Assembly: GCF_042186555.1 (NCBI RefSeq) | Contig: NC_133332.1 | Coordinates: 237,780,015 to 237,844,014, forward strand | DNA from: Aquarana catesbeiana | Taxonomy: Eukaryota > Chordata > Amphibia > Anura > Ranidae | Length of the DNA: 64,000 nucleotides | Direction of reading: 5' to 3' | Shown here: positions 46,886 through 58,357 of the stretch, piece by piece | How positions within the stretch are numbered: the first letter of the stretch is position 1 | Layout: every line of letters starts with the position of its first letter | Made by a program: the position numbers and the translations under genes | The notes under the pieces: model-generated | The model's input: only the letters and a program-made list of their open reading frames with translations | What the model was told of the DNA's origin: nothing | Database searches by the model: none

Positions 46886-47499
46886 CTCTCCAGGATTTCA
46901 GAGTTGTCAACTGGTATTTCCTGATAGTCCCAGGCAAAGGGAGCCCCACCCTGCTGCTGAGCAGAGTCTAGCAGCTGTCTGTAAGCGATCTCCAGCTCCC
47001 ATTCCTGAACTGCCAGAAACTCCAAATCTTCCTGTGCTCAGAGCACTTCCGAGACATTCAGTCTTTGCTCTCTGTGCTCCATTATTTCCTCCAAACGCCA
47101 CTCCAGATCACTCCCAAAGTCAGGGTCCCCTGTCAGCTTCAGATACAACAGTCCCAGGCCATCGTAGTCAAAGGAAAGGAAATTAGGACTTTAAAATGAA
47201 GCAGTTGGAATGCGGAGGTATAGATAAAAGATTTTTATTCATAGCGTAGTATAGGCAGAAAATTATTTCATATTCCATATTTCATATATGTACATGAATG
47301 GGATATGCACAAAATATAGCATATTGAGTAAAATACATATCAGTAAACTCATATGGTAGGTGGTTAAATAGCGCACATAACATAATAGCATGGCCTACAG
47401 GTGCCAGGGGTGGCATGCCCGATAACTGCATCCGTGATCACATGATTAAAGGGATAAAACACGATTAATCATATAAATGTGGCATCAGAGATGGCTTAA

Positions 47500-47538
47500 G
47501 CTTGATGCATTTCGTGAATACGTTCACTCATCAGGAGC
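47500..47538 (-). ncRNA. Degenerate hammerhead ribozyme core
   Basis: On the minus strand: GCTC, CTGATGA, stem II GTGAA-CGTA-TTCAC, then GAAAT and GCATC. It is the inverted copy of 49236-49274 with two changes (GAAAC to GAAAT; GCGTC to GCATC), both of the C-to-T or G-to-A kind at CpG. The first alters the conserved core, so cleavage is unlikely. Confidence 0.65.
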
Positions 47539-49235
47539 AGATGCGACAATTGCCTGTAGAATATATAGATAAATAAACCAACTCTGTATTAGAGAAGGAT
47601 AAAAATAAAGGATATTTCATATATAAATGGTTAGCCAAGCACACTTACCAGGGCAAACAGTGAAAGTGGCATGTGGTAACCGGCACAGGATGCACAGGGG
47701 GTACAGACCTCGCCTTGGGGGCTGAGGTGGCGTGTAAACAAATTGCAGCTTCAGGTGGTAGTGGGAAGCGCGTGGGTGCATGAATGGTATCCATATAACA
47801 AATAGTGATGGTGTGTGGCTCATCACACAAATTATCTAGAGACAAATGTTGTGATAAGTGTAAATAATAGGACAATCTTAGATTAATAGTGAGTGGTGTG
47901 TAAAAAATGAACCCTGTATGGTTCCATGTGGATAATGGTGGTGTGTGTATGTAATGGGAATGAGCTGGTGTGTAGTGATGTGTAAATAAACCCAATAGGT
48001 TCCATGAGGAGTGCTGGTGTAGAGGAATTTGAATGGAATGAACCAATCTGTGTGTGGGACATGGTTGTCAATTGCTTAGATATGTGCATGCTGGTGCCAG
48101 AAAAAAAAATAAAAATAGTGTGGTGTAAATGTGACATATACACCAAAGTGAACCAAAACAAAACCAAAAACTAAAACAAGAAACACTTACCCATGGGCTG
48201 TATGCATGCAATACCAGCGGAACAATCCGCTGGTACACAAGGAACCCCAGGAGGAGACCGACCGCCAGGACAGTTTGCTCCAAGTGGGGTATATGTGTAC
48301 CCGCCACCAACGCCACATGCGTGCGTGTGAGGAGGGACGGCATCTGCACCTGAGCTAACTAGTTGCTCAGCGGTTGGCGCCGAAATTCTCTCACTAGAAG
48401 CACGTAGATGATGCTCAAGGCATCAGTGCAGTGGCGCCAACAAGTGACGTCATATGCACGACACAGATGTTGTGACGCCGATGCACTGAGGGGCGTCCAC
48501 CCGCACCTCCCAAACATCTAAGTGTAAGGGGAGGAGGGGAGGACCCACAGAGCGCATCGCAGCCCTTGCATCAAGGAGAAACCCCTAAGCAGCACCGAGA
48601 GGCTTAGTTATCCAACAAAGGCACATGACACTGGGAAGAGGAAAAGCGTGTATGGAATAAAACCTAATATGCATGTGAAAACACAGTACCAGTGCCGGGA
48701 ATGCCATCTATTAATGATATATAACTATAGAACTAATAATTGCTTACATAAAGGTAAACATAATGGTTAGCTATCCCAAATGTGCAAATCCCATCAAAGC
48801 ATGAGCATCTAAGAGCAACCTCACACGTGGATAGCAGGGGAACACTGCTAATCCAACCGCTTCCATCCCTGTAAATTCTGTAAAAGGGGAGTTTTAGGAC
48901 TTTAAATGAGGCGCGGGTTAGCGCCTCCATCCCTATTAAGGTATATATCAAAGGAAAGGAAATTGGGACTTTAAAATGAAGCAGTTGGAATGTGGAGGTA
49001 AAGATAAAAGATTTTTATTCACAGCGTAGTATAGGCAGAAAATAACCTCAGCCCCCCGCAGCGAGGTCTGTACCCCCTGCGCATCCTGTGCCGGTTACCA
49101 CATGCCACTTTCACTGTTCGCCCTGGTAAGTGTGCTTGGCTAACCATTTATATATGAAATATCCTTTATTTTTATCCTTCTCTAATACAGAGTTGGTTTA
49201 TTTATCTATATATTCTACAGGCAATTGTCGCATCT

Positions 49236-49274
49236 GCTCCTGATGAGTGAACGTATTCACGAAACGCGTCAAGC
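49236..49274 (+). ncRNA. Hammerhead ribozyme-like motif
   Basis: Core CTGATGA at 49240-49246, stem II GTGAA/TTCAC with CGTA loop (49247-49260), GAAAC at 49261-49265, then GCGTC at 49266-49270 providing a GTC cleavage triplet and a minimal stem III. Stem I GCTC/AAGC pairs at three of four positions, with a C-A mismatch next to the cleavage site. Very short stem III is known in Penelope-type hammerheads, which are thought to act as dimers. Activity is not shown by sequence. Confidence 0.72.
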
Positions 49275-50152
49275 TTAAGCAATCTCTGATGCCATATTTA
49301 TATGATTAATCATGTTTTATCCCTTTTATCATGTGATCACGGATGCAGTTATCGGGCATGCCACCCCTGGCACCTGTAGGCCATGCTATTATGTTATGTG
49401 CGCTATTTAACCACCTATGATATGTATTTACTGATGTGTATTTTACTCAATATGCTATATTTTGTGCATATCCCATTCATGTACATATATGAAATATGGA
49501 ATATGAAATAATTTTCTGCCTATACTACGCTATGAATAAAAATCATTTATCTATACCTCCGCATTCCAACTGCTTCATTTTAAAGTCCCAATTTCCTTTC
49601 CTTTGATATGTACCTTAATAGGGATGGAGGCGCTAATCCGTGCCTCATTTAAAGTAAAAAAACTCCCCTTTTACAGGCCATCGTAGTCAAAGCCTTCCGT
49701 GGGGGTGTCATCCGCTGTCCACGGCCATACTTGGGCTACATACCACTGGAGGGCTCTGTAGCTCTCGTCCAACCTCATTTCTGCCCAGATCAGCCTTCTT
49801 AACTCAGCTGTCCACTCCTGGTTCGGTTGTTCCCCCAATAACAGCATTCCTACTTCATACTGTGACCAGTACCTTACATGGATGAAGGAAAGAACTTTTC
49901 CCGGGTGTCGCTGCTAGAGAGCTAGCGCTTTCTTCCAGAGTTGTAGGCAGACAGAATCATACCATCCCAGCAGGACCTGCACTGATACTGGTCCTCTGTG
50001 CTGTATCCGCATCTCTCGCAACCTCCTTTGGAATTCCTCTTCCATGACGACGTATCTGTACCTCTCCTCTCCTGCTATCTGGATCTTGGATCCAGGTGAT
50101 GGTTTGGATGTGTTCACGGCAAGGAAGCACGATCCCACCGCTGCCAGCCAAT

Positions 50153-50792
50153 TGTGACGGACCCGTACTCAAGATGTCCGCCGTAAATGCTTCCTTTGTC
50201 CGGTACCACACAATCTAAGACCCCTTAGCTTTCCCATTCACTAGTCGTAGCTCAGTGTAGGGTAAAACATCAGACCACACCAGTCTTGGAGTACATCAGG
50301 AATAGCCTTTTTTTTGAGATTTCACACAAATATATACAGCAGGATGACAAACTGTAACCAGAAACCTAATTAACATGAGCTAATTATTTAATCCTTTAGA
50401 CAGCCTAAGGGACTAAAAGACATAACCTTTAGGATAGACTTGTCATCTTTTAGCTCAGAAGACACAATCAACATTATCAACACAGAACTCCTTCAAACAA
50501 TAGCAAGGTTAATTAGCACAAACAACAATGGGCGAAATACTCTTAGAAGTAGACAACAGGAGACCCAGGGCTTTCCAGATCTCATTAATCAGCATTCCTT
50601 TCCCATACATCTGCTATATGAGTCCCAAGCATGCAGAGACCATCATGACCTCCTTAATAATGTTCTTTTGCATTAAATAACAGAATATCTTACTAAATGC
50701 TTGTAGCTTCCTCAAATGGGCCCATAGTCAGTAGGCAGGAGGCTAGCATTCAGTCCCCTCCAAAAGCCTCTGTCCCGGCTAGGTCTGTCACA
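50153..50792 (-). repeat. 5' LTR of the gag-only element
   Basis: 640 bp, TGTGACGGACC to CTGTCACA on the plus strand, without the MITE that its partner carries. The minus strand continues into ATTGGCTGGCAGCGGTGGG, whose TGG-containing start could be a tRNA primer site; I could not assign the tRNA. Confidence 0.88.
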
Positions 50793-50797
50793 GGTTT

Positions 50798-53088
50798 CAT
50801 CAAGTAACAGTCCTAGTGCATGGATGGGTCCATTAATCGAAGAAAAGTAAGAATTTGCCCCTTTTGCCACAGCCTATTCTATCTAACTACACACCCAGTG
50901 TCCATGACATGTCACTGTCCATCAATTTAACTTGGGGTGGACAACATTTCCCACCAGTTTCCCTTCTTCTTTAGAGACAACTCCAGGGACAAGGAAGCCC
51001 AGCTGTATTTCAAATTACAAGCAGCTAGGCCATGATGCAAGGGAACGCACTTAAGGACATAGGTCCCCTTGCAATGACGTCCTCATTCTGTCCATTTGAC
51101 AGCCAGGGACTAAGAAGATTTTCCTCATCATTTGAGGAACAACAACCTTCAAAAGATCACAGGTCACTTTTCAGGGTGGGGCACCCCAACAACTTTAATA
51201 CTAGCCAACGTGACTCAGGTGGGCACTCCCTGTATCTGCCGGTAGCATTCAATCCAGCACAATCCTGGCAGTACAGCCCTCTGAAATGTTCTCCACTAGC
51301 AACAACTTGTATGTGAGTGTGAAGTGGCTCTCAGTATAGTGTTCTTGACATTACACCAGACACATTTGTAATCCACAGGGAAAAATAAACGTGCATCTTT
51401 ATGGCATTTACCAGTAATACCCGGGATCAGGCAAGATCGAGGACTCTCCATTTGCATTCACCATAGTGACAAAGCGTTTGATGTCCTTCTGGTATGGCCC
51501 TCGGATAACTACACTGTCTATATTAATCTTACGGCCGAAGCTCCCAGTGTGTAGCACAAAGGTCTATCTTTCAGCCACCTTGGACGACAACTTCAGAAAG
51601 TCTATTTGGAGAGGGATCTGGAGGAAACACAGCTTCATTCACCCATTGGGTTTCTTTCTCCAAGATTTCCTCTTCCAGGTGAGCAGGTTTTTAGGGATAT
51701 AGGTACCCATATTCTTCTGCCACTTTCTTTATTATGATCCGCTGTACCTTGGGCAGCTGAGACAGGATCTTAGGGTCTCCATACCCGGGTAGGACCCGAG
51801 CCTCTGGGGCACGCTGAACCAAGCACCCAGCAACAACATCTGGCTTATAATCAGGCATGGTTACAGGCATTGGTTTGGTAGGGCGAACCTTAGATACTCA
51901 TCAAGCCTAACGATCCTCCTGAAAGGACCTAGTAATTCTTATCAGCGGAGCCGCACTGGCAGACAACTTAATTTGCACAACAGCGGCAGTAATAGAGGGA
52001 ACTTTATCCTCCTGAACATCACTCATCCGCTCCTCCTCACTGTCACTCCACTTCCCAGTACAGGATAAAGTATCCGAAAATAGTTCAGATAGACCGTCAG
52101 ACGTAATGTCTGAATCTGTAATTGTAGAACACTCTTCGGCCAGAATATAGTTGTGCTTGCCTTAACTGGCACAACTGTGTTATCCCCCTTAATTGCCAGA
52201 CATCACCTCCCCTACAGGCACACTGCTTTCACTCCTCGCTGGCTTACACGGATCCGGTACTCTTTTTTCCTGTGGCGTAGACATTAAGGTGAGCAGTTGG
52301 GCCCGACCGCGGCCTCGAGGAGCGACTGATGCTCTGGGTCCTGGGGTGGCCGTTGAGGCAGGGGTAGCAGCTTCCTGCACGACTCTGGTGATGGCTGGTG
52401 GGCTCTGGATATCACTTCCAGTTGGGATAGCGACATTCTTATCCCAATCGACCTGTAGTATCTGCAGAGGTTGAGTTGGGGAGACAACTTCAAATAGGTG
52501 CTCTCCGCAGCATCTACAGACGATCCAAGGCCTCAATTGCGTCACCAGGCTGGAACATTTCTCAGAAATCAGTTCCAAGGCCTCATAGCCTCCAGCCGAA
52601 TACAGGGCAGGCTTACCCTTCGGTGTATACCGCACTCCGGTGTCCGTCATGACAGGTTTCGCATTGCTCGGACCAAAACAAACACCCGGAGCGTACTTTT
52701 TTCTCTCCAACTCACAACCAGGCACACCTGGCAGCACATCTTTATCCTCCTCTGCAGAGCGGGAACTCCTCCCCCTGCCATCGGATTGGTGCAGATACTT
52801 TCTGGGAACTGTAATGCCCGCCTTCTTCATGCTGCGGAGCAGCAAAACTGTAATAGAGTCTATTTTGGAGTCTATTTTAACCTTCACAGTGCTGGCGGGA
52901 AGTGAGACCAGGCTGATCCTCTCCCATGAGCAATGAGACTTTTGGTTCTTTCCCATATTGTTAGCATGCACGACAACACAGTCTATGAGAAGTACAAATG
53001 TTACTTGCCACCTTCCCACGGAGCCAGACGAAATCCTGATGAAGCTGTAGCCGGTTGCTAGGGATGACTGCAGCAAGGATAACGCCTT
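50798..53088 (-). mobile_element. Second LTR element, internal region (partial)
   Basis: Interior of an LTR element on the minus strand, lying between the gag-only element's target duplication and the primer site at 53089. The right part is an open gag-like frame. The left part (50798-52188) is broken and I recognise nothing beyond continued low-quality coding. No left LTR was found, so the element is truncated or its other half is lost. Confidence 0.6.
52189..52956 (-). pseudogene. gag-like open frame of the second LTR element
   Basis: The likely start is MGKNQKSHCSWERISL near 52956, 130 bases inside the primer site; the open frame extends upstream to 53076. It ends near 52189 and coding similarity seems to continue past the stop. 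A Cys pair (CRCCGEHLF) and a basic Pro/Ala/Arg-rich tail (APRGRGRAQ) are present. No capsid, protease or RT motif is seen. I cannot place the family; gag is inferred from position directly after the LTR and primer site. Confidence 0.5.
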
Positions 53089-53108
53089 TGCCCCACGTTG
53101 GGCGCAAA
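53089..53108 (-). promoter_or_regulatory. Lys-tRNA-type primer binding site
   Basis: The minus strand reads TTTGCGCCCAACGTGGGGC directly after the LTR end. It matches TGGCGCCCAACGTGGGGC, the complement of the tRNA-Lys 3' end, except in its first bases. It would prime minus-strand DNA synthesis. Confidence 0.8.
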
Positions 53109-54311
53109 TGTAGCAAGGTCCCAGGCCTCCTCTAGTCTAATGAGAACCTTTAAAGCAAAGAACTGCTGACATTCTTCCATACAGAGTGGGTTGTGAGGCA
53201 ATGTGGGTGTAATGCAAGATAGATTAATGGGCGCCAGGCACTTCTTAAATGCAAAGAGATTTTATTTCTCTTAAACAAAACTTGGGGGTGGGGGCTAGGG
53301 CCAGGACACCCTTAAGCAGTTGCAATATCAATTGTCAGACTCTGAGACTTCTACAGGAGGACAGCCATGCAGGGAAAGGCATCCAGCAAGACACCACATA
53401 GGCATGTGTAGGAATTGTGTCTCATATGGCAACAGTCTTTAGCAGTTTCTAACACAAAGTGTAACAGTTCCTTCACTTCCACTACAATCACTTCTTGTAG
53501 TTCTTCAACCCACTAAGCTGCCAGTCTCTCTCACTAGACTAGATGATTCACTGCCACTGAATTCCTTGAGCTCCTCCAATCTTCACTGTAGTATCTTCCT
53601 CAAGCGTCACCCCCGCTTCTCTGCTGGGTCCCTAGCTTGGCACTCCAGATACTTCTCAAGTTTCACCCCACTGGCCTGCTCAGTCCCTGGCTTGACACAC
53701 AAGGCTGCTCTGCAAGAGTCACCTCCGCTGGCTGGGTCCCTGGCTTGATACCTGCTGAATTTTCCCGATTCTTCACCATCCCCAGTTGGCGAGAACTCTG
53801 CTCCAGTACTTGCTTCAGCTACTCACTGTGGTCCCTGGTAATAAGGTAGTTGGTCTCTTAGTGGCGACAGCTTCCCCTCTACCTCCCACCATGACAGGTT
53901 CTCCGGCCGGCAGAACCTTCAATTCTGGTTGGACTGCAAGCCGCAATCCCAACCCTGCACTGCTCTCTTGCTTCTGGATAGGCCCTCAGACAGACTAGCA
54001 GCCAGATGTTCCCAGGATAGGCCCAAATTATGGCCTAGCAGCCCAGGCGATACAACACATGTCCACCCAGACAGCTGTCCAAGTGTCACAGAACAGTGAT
54101 CACCCGACTCCGTCCAAATATATAGGTTCTCCCAGCAGGCCAAGGGATCCAAGAAAACCCCTGCCCATTGGTTGAGATACCCCATATACTCCTAATCTGT
54201 CCTTCCTTTGCCCTTCACATATCTAATACCACCAGGTACCCGGCCACCTAGTGGCAGGAGAGAGGAGTGCAGCAATTCCAGACTTAGGGTGAACTCAATT
54301 GATCCCTAACA
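53109..54311 (-). repeat. Long LTR, about 1.2 kb
   Basis: On the plus strand it starts TGTAGCAAGG beside the primer site and probably ends GATCCCTAACA (TG...CA rule). The partner LTR is missing, so the outer edge is inferred. The interior has no gene; 60-88-codon frames are chance. Confidence 0.6.
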
Positions 54312-55488
54312 ATGAGCCAAGGTAACTATACCTGGCAGATACATTTAGGAGCAACCCTGCCTAAACACCAAAGTGCTACACCAACAATAAGGCACCATTC
54401 CTTCCACTGACACCACTAATGAGGCACTATTCTTTACACCCACAAGTCTGAAGGAGAGTAAACTGGCCCTTTGTTTAGAAAGTATGGGCACCTTTGCTAT
54501 AGAGCAGGAATCTTCAAACTTTCTAAACAAAGGACCAGTTTACCATTCTTCAGACTTTAGGGGGGCCGGACTGGGGCCAGTGGGAAAAGATATTATCCTG
54601 GCCTCATTAGGAGTAAATGATGCAGCTTTGATATTAGGAGGAGGAATAGCGCCCCGTTCTTGGTGTCACAGTACAGGGAATAGTGTCCGATTGTTGGTGT
54701 CAGTGGGAGGAATAGTGCCCCATCATTGGTATAAAAGGGGCAAATAGCACCCCGTCATTGGTGTCAGTGGTAGGATAACTACCCCATCATTGGTGTCAGT
54801 GGGAGGAGTAGTGTCCCATCATTGGTGCCACCAGGAGAAATAGGAGGTCATTTACTGTAGCGCCGCACGCTAATTACCACTAATTAGCGCTAATCACAAT
54901 AATTAGCGCTAAAATGGTGTTCACTATAGCGCTAATGCTAAAAATACTCTCAAAAACGAATTTACTATAGCTTCCTGAAAACAAATAGCACCCAAACCAT
55001 GACTCTTGTTAAGACCACGACTATTGCACATAGAAACAATACTTAGAGCATGGTATAATTGCCTAAATGGTACTGAAATATGCGGTATATTGTTTAAAGA
55101 TAATATGATTTTAAAGTGTGTGAAAAAGTGATTTCTACACTGAAATATTTTTAAAAGTCTGAGAAAAGAGAAAGAAAGTTCCCTGTCTCTTTACAACTAG
55201 GTGCCAACACAACTGAGCATGCTCAGACCTGCAAACAACTTTCATTTTAACTCTCATGGCTTTTTTACCAAGAGTTATAGTAAATACCAAAATGAGCGCT
55301 GGGTTAAAGAGTGTTTTTTGGGAGTGAAAGTGAGAGTCATGTAGCCCAATGCAAGTTTCAGCCATTGATTCTAATGGTACAATTGTAACTTCCCCAAATA
55401 AATCCTTTTCATGTTGAGCTGAAATGTATCTTTCTCTCATAGAAATTGTCTTTGCAACAATGTTGCTTCTACTTCATCTATTTTGTTT
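54312..55488. repeat. Inverted repeat, small minisatellite and gene-free sequence
   Basis: A 40-bp imperfect inverted repeat at 54444-54483 and 54518-54557 (AAGTCTGAAGGAGAGTAAAC and complement), with CAGGAATCTTCAAACT between, resembles hAT-type ends. From about 54640 to 54840 a roughly 33-bp motif, GGTGTCAGTGGGAGGAATAG with CCCCATCATT, repeats about six times. From 54860 TTAGCGCTAA words are enriched. No gene. Confidence 0.65.
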
Positions 55489-55492
55489 TTAA

Positions 55493-56165
55493 AGGGGTTG
55501 TAAAGGTAATTTTTTTATTTGCTAATTAGCTTCCTTTAAGCTAATGCAGTGCTAGTTCACTTACCTGTTCCTTCTAGTTCTCTGCTAAATGTCACTAATC
55601 CTTCTTTGAAATCTTCACTTCCTGTTGGTCTTCATGGAGCTTGCCACTGTCATTTGAGCCATTGTTTCTGGTGGTTAGTGATCGTGCTCGCCCCCTTCCT
55701 AGGATTACAGCCCTGCGTGGAGACGCTCTCTAGGTATCAGAGAGACACAGGGGCTGGGGGTTAGTGGGCGTGTCTACGATGCTGCAGCGACGCCTCCCAT
55801 GCACTAATCTTTACTGCCCTGCCTTAACTCCGCCCCCTTGCAGTCCTCAGACTTGGATTCCGTGTGAACGAGAATGTTGCTCGTTCTCGTTAGAAGAAAT
55901 GTACTAAAAGGGCACTGCGCATGCACGGTGCCGCTAAGCACAATGGGAAATGTAGTTCCGTGGTTGCCGTGACGCTGCTTTAATGCACGCGCACCGCAAA
56001 CCAGGAAGGAGAAGAAAGAATCGCTGTGGCATAGCCGGAGGACGATTTTTACATACACATTTAACTGGTAAGAAGAAATTTTGGGAGGAAATCATACAAT
56101 TATTATAATTCAGTATGTAATAGACAGTGGTAATAGGTGAAAAAAAAATTATGTTTACAACCCCT
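55493..56165. mobile_element. 673-bp TTAA MITE
   Basis: TTAA at 55489-55492 and 56166-56169. Terminal inverted repeats AGGGGTTGTAAAGG and (complement of the right end) AGGGGTTGTAAACAT match over the first 12 bases. The interior has a CpG-containing segment but no gene. A piggyBac-related origin is inferred from the TTAA target. Confidence 0.85.
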
Positions 56166-56323
56166 TTAAGAATGTTAGAATGTGGAATGTTTTCATGTTT
56201 TGGTAAAATATATTTTTCTCTGTCACTTTCACTTGTTGCTGTCCATCTCACAAAAATATTTACCCAAACTCACACAGGTGTCTTTACAAACCACAAACAA
56301 TACCATTGCTGATGCAAATTTAA

Positions 56324-57071
56324 CCTCCCTGGCGGCATGATTATTTCAGATTTTTGCGTCTCAAAGCGGTACAATTATTTTGCATAGAAATTTGGCGTTT
56401 TATATTGTAGGCCTGTAATTCTTAGCAATAACACACTTAAATCTGTCCACCAAGAGTCTAGTAGATATCCCAGGTATGATGAAGTTTGAAACACAAAATC
56501 ATAAATTATAATAAATAAATATAAATACTTATAAAAATAATAATATAATAATAATAATAAAATACATTTCCCAACGATTCACTATCGCTCAATTCTGCAA
56601 GTGTTCTAATTTACTATCGCTGTTTTCTAGCTGGTCTAAAACCTCTTTTGACGTAAAGGGACACTTTTTGGTTGCTATGGACAATCTCCAGTCTCCAGGC
56701 AGAAAGAACAGTATATATAATATAAAACTGCATGCAGGGCATTGGACAAAGCACTGGGGACAAAAGGAATGTGAAATTATTTCATACAAGATTACAGTGT
56801 ACTGTATGTGTTATGAATGTTCACTTTTTTAATTTGCTGCCAGGCTCCGCCCCGTGTGTCGCGACGCTCACAGGGAACAGAGCCCAGCACACAGGACATC
56901 AGGGCAGAGGACAGAGCCCACGGACACAGCGGGGGACATCGCAGGATCCTGGGGACAAGGTAAGTACACCACACCAGGATCCTGAGATGTAATCCCGAGT
57001 GTGGCTCAGGGTTACTGCTAATGGTGCTGAAATTTAACCCCGAGCCACACTCGGGAAAACCGCCAGGGAAG
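56324..57071. mobile_element. 748-bp TTAA MITE (CTCCCTGGCGG ends)
   Basis: TTAA at 56320-56323 and 57072-57075. Termini are CCTCCCTGGCGG on the left and CCGCCAGGGAAG on the right, differing at one position when complemented. Inside are an AT-rich block (56500-56575) and GC-rich right half with the pair CCGAGTGTGGCTC / GAGCCACACTCGG. No gene. Confidence 0.88.
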
Positions 57072-57468
57072 TTAAAATGAGTCACAATTTTGTGTGTTTT
57101 TTATTATTTACAAATAATCATAATTTGAGCCCCAAAAATGTGATATGTGTACCAACATCAGAAATAAAAATGAAATTCCCAAAAATCAGAGGGTAACACC
57201 ACTATTCTACACTCACCCAAAGGGATTAGCCGAACACTCCCCCGGTTCGGTTTGCAGCAGAACATGCGAACAGGCAAAAAATTTGTGCGAACATGCGAAC
57301 ACCGTTAAAGTCTATGGGACGCGAATGTAAAAAATGAAAAGTGATCATTTTAAATGCAAGTTATTGCCATAAAAAAGTGTTTGGGGACCCGAGTCCTGCC
57401 CCAGGGGACATGTATTAATGCAAAAAAAGTTTTAAAAACAGCTGTTTTTTCGAGAGCAGTGGTTTTAA

Positions 57469-58311
57469 CTGCTTCAGCCCCGGAAGATTTTACCCCCTTC
57501 CTGACCAGAGCACTTTTTGCGATTCAGCACTGCGTTGCTTTAACTGACAATTGTGCGGTCGTGCAAAGTCACACCCATACAAAATTGACGTCCTTTTTTC
57601 CCACAAATAGAGCTTTCTTTTGGTGGTATTTAATCACCTCTGCGGTTTTTATTTTTTTTGTTTTAAACAAAAAAGGAGCGACAATTTTGAAAGTAACGCA
57701 TTATTATTTACTTTTTGCTATAATAAATATCCCCCCAAAATATATATAAAAAAATTTTTTCCTCAGTTTAGGCCGATATGTATTTTTCTACATATTTTTG
57801 GTAAAAAAAATCGCAATAAGCGTATATTGATTGGTTCTGCGATTTTTATCAGGACTGCGACATTATGGCAGACACATCGGACACTTTTGATACTTTTGAC
57901 ACTATTTTGGGACCTTTGTCATTTATACAGCGATCAGTGCTATGAAAATGCATTGATTACTGTGTAAATGACACTGGCAGGGAAGGGGTTAACCGCTAGG
58001 GGACGATGGAGGGGTTAAGTGTTTCTTAGGGAGTGATTCTAACTGTGGGGGGGGAGCAGTGATCTCTGTCATGACACAAGGCAGAATGGGGAAATGCCTT
58101 GTTTACATAAGCATGTCCCCGTTCTGTGGCCCCGCGACATGATCACCGGAAGACTGGCGGACATGGAGTCCGCCGGTCCCGCAGGCACGGTCACGCTGTA
58201 CGTGGAGTGCGCCTGCTATCCCAGCCTCTTAAAGGGGACATACAGGTACGCCCATTTGCCCACCGCTGCCATTGAGCCAACGTATATCGGCGTGCAGCGG
58301 TCGACAAGTGG
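57469..58311. mobile_element. 843-bp TTAA MITE nested in hAT
   Basis: TTAA at 57465-57468 and 58312-58315. It begins CTGCTTCAGCCCCGGAAG and ends GTCGACAAGTGG. The empty site GAGCAGTGATTTTAATAATG occurs at 21959 in another hAT copy, so both edges are confirmed. Ends pair only over about eight bases. No gene. Confidence 0.9.
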
Positions 58312-58357
58312 TTAATAATGCTTAAAGTTAAACGATAAAAATGAATTATTCCTTTAA

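Larger units (their letters stand above)
47174..49673. mobile_element. Penelope/retrozyme-like insertion with inverted arms
   Basis: It is flanked by a long duplication CAGGCCATCGTAGTCAAAG (47155-47173 and 49674-49692), as expected for target-primed retroelement insertion. The segment starting AAGGAAAGGAAATT is present forward at 47174 and about 48955, and inverted ending at about 49609. Arms 47180-47727 and 49045-49605 are inverted copies of about 550 bp. Hammerhead-ribozyme cores lie in both arms. There is no RT or GIY-YIG coding sequence, so it is non-autonomous. Penelope-like elements and retrozymes are the known retroelements with hammerheads; choosing between them is not possible here. 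Confidence 0.7.
43630..50110 (-). pseudogene. gag-like gene of the LTR element, interrupted twice
   Basis: The minus strand encodes a charged N-terminal region (YRYVVMEEEFQRRLREMR near 50060-50000), then a Trp-rich stretch (YRALQWYVAQ, near 49750), resuming after the Penelope-like insertion (YLKLTGDPDFG near 47130), then QEWELEIAYRQLLDSAQQQG near 46990. After the hAT insertion it continues to the 257-codon open segment at 44916-44143, which contains imperfect repeats of the type CPAPTAV and ALATGQRV. Stops are present. I do not know the structure of this Gag family; the C-terminal half is Pro/Gly-rich without a zinc knuckle. Its identity as gag is inference from position after the LTR. Confidence 0.65.
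42478..50792 (-). mobile_element. gag-only LTR retrotransposon, 8.3 kb with nested inserts
   Basis: LTRs at 42478-43307 and 50153-50792 begin TGTGACGGACC (plus strand) and end CTGYCACA; a 5-bp duplication GGTTT flanks the element (42473-42477 and 50793-50797). A purine tract on the minus strand beside the left LTR and a TGG-containing possible primer site beside the right LTR (about 50130-50152) give minus orientation. Removing a MITE, a hAT and a Penelope-like insertion leaves about 3.8 kb with a gag-like frame and no recognisable protease, RT or integrase. It must have moved using enzymes from elsewhere. Confidence 0.88.

Noticed and set aside
52193..52936. Plus-strand frames opposite the gag-like frame
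   Set aside because: Shadow frames; the minus-strand frame follows a primer site and LTR in the right orientation.
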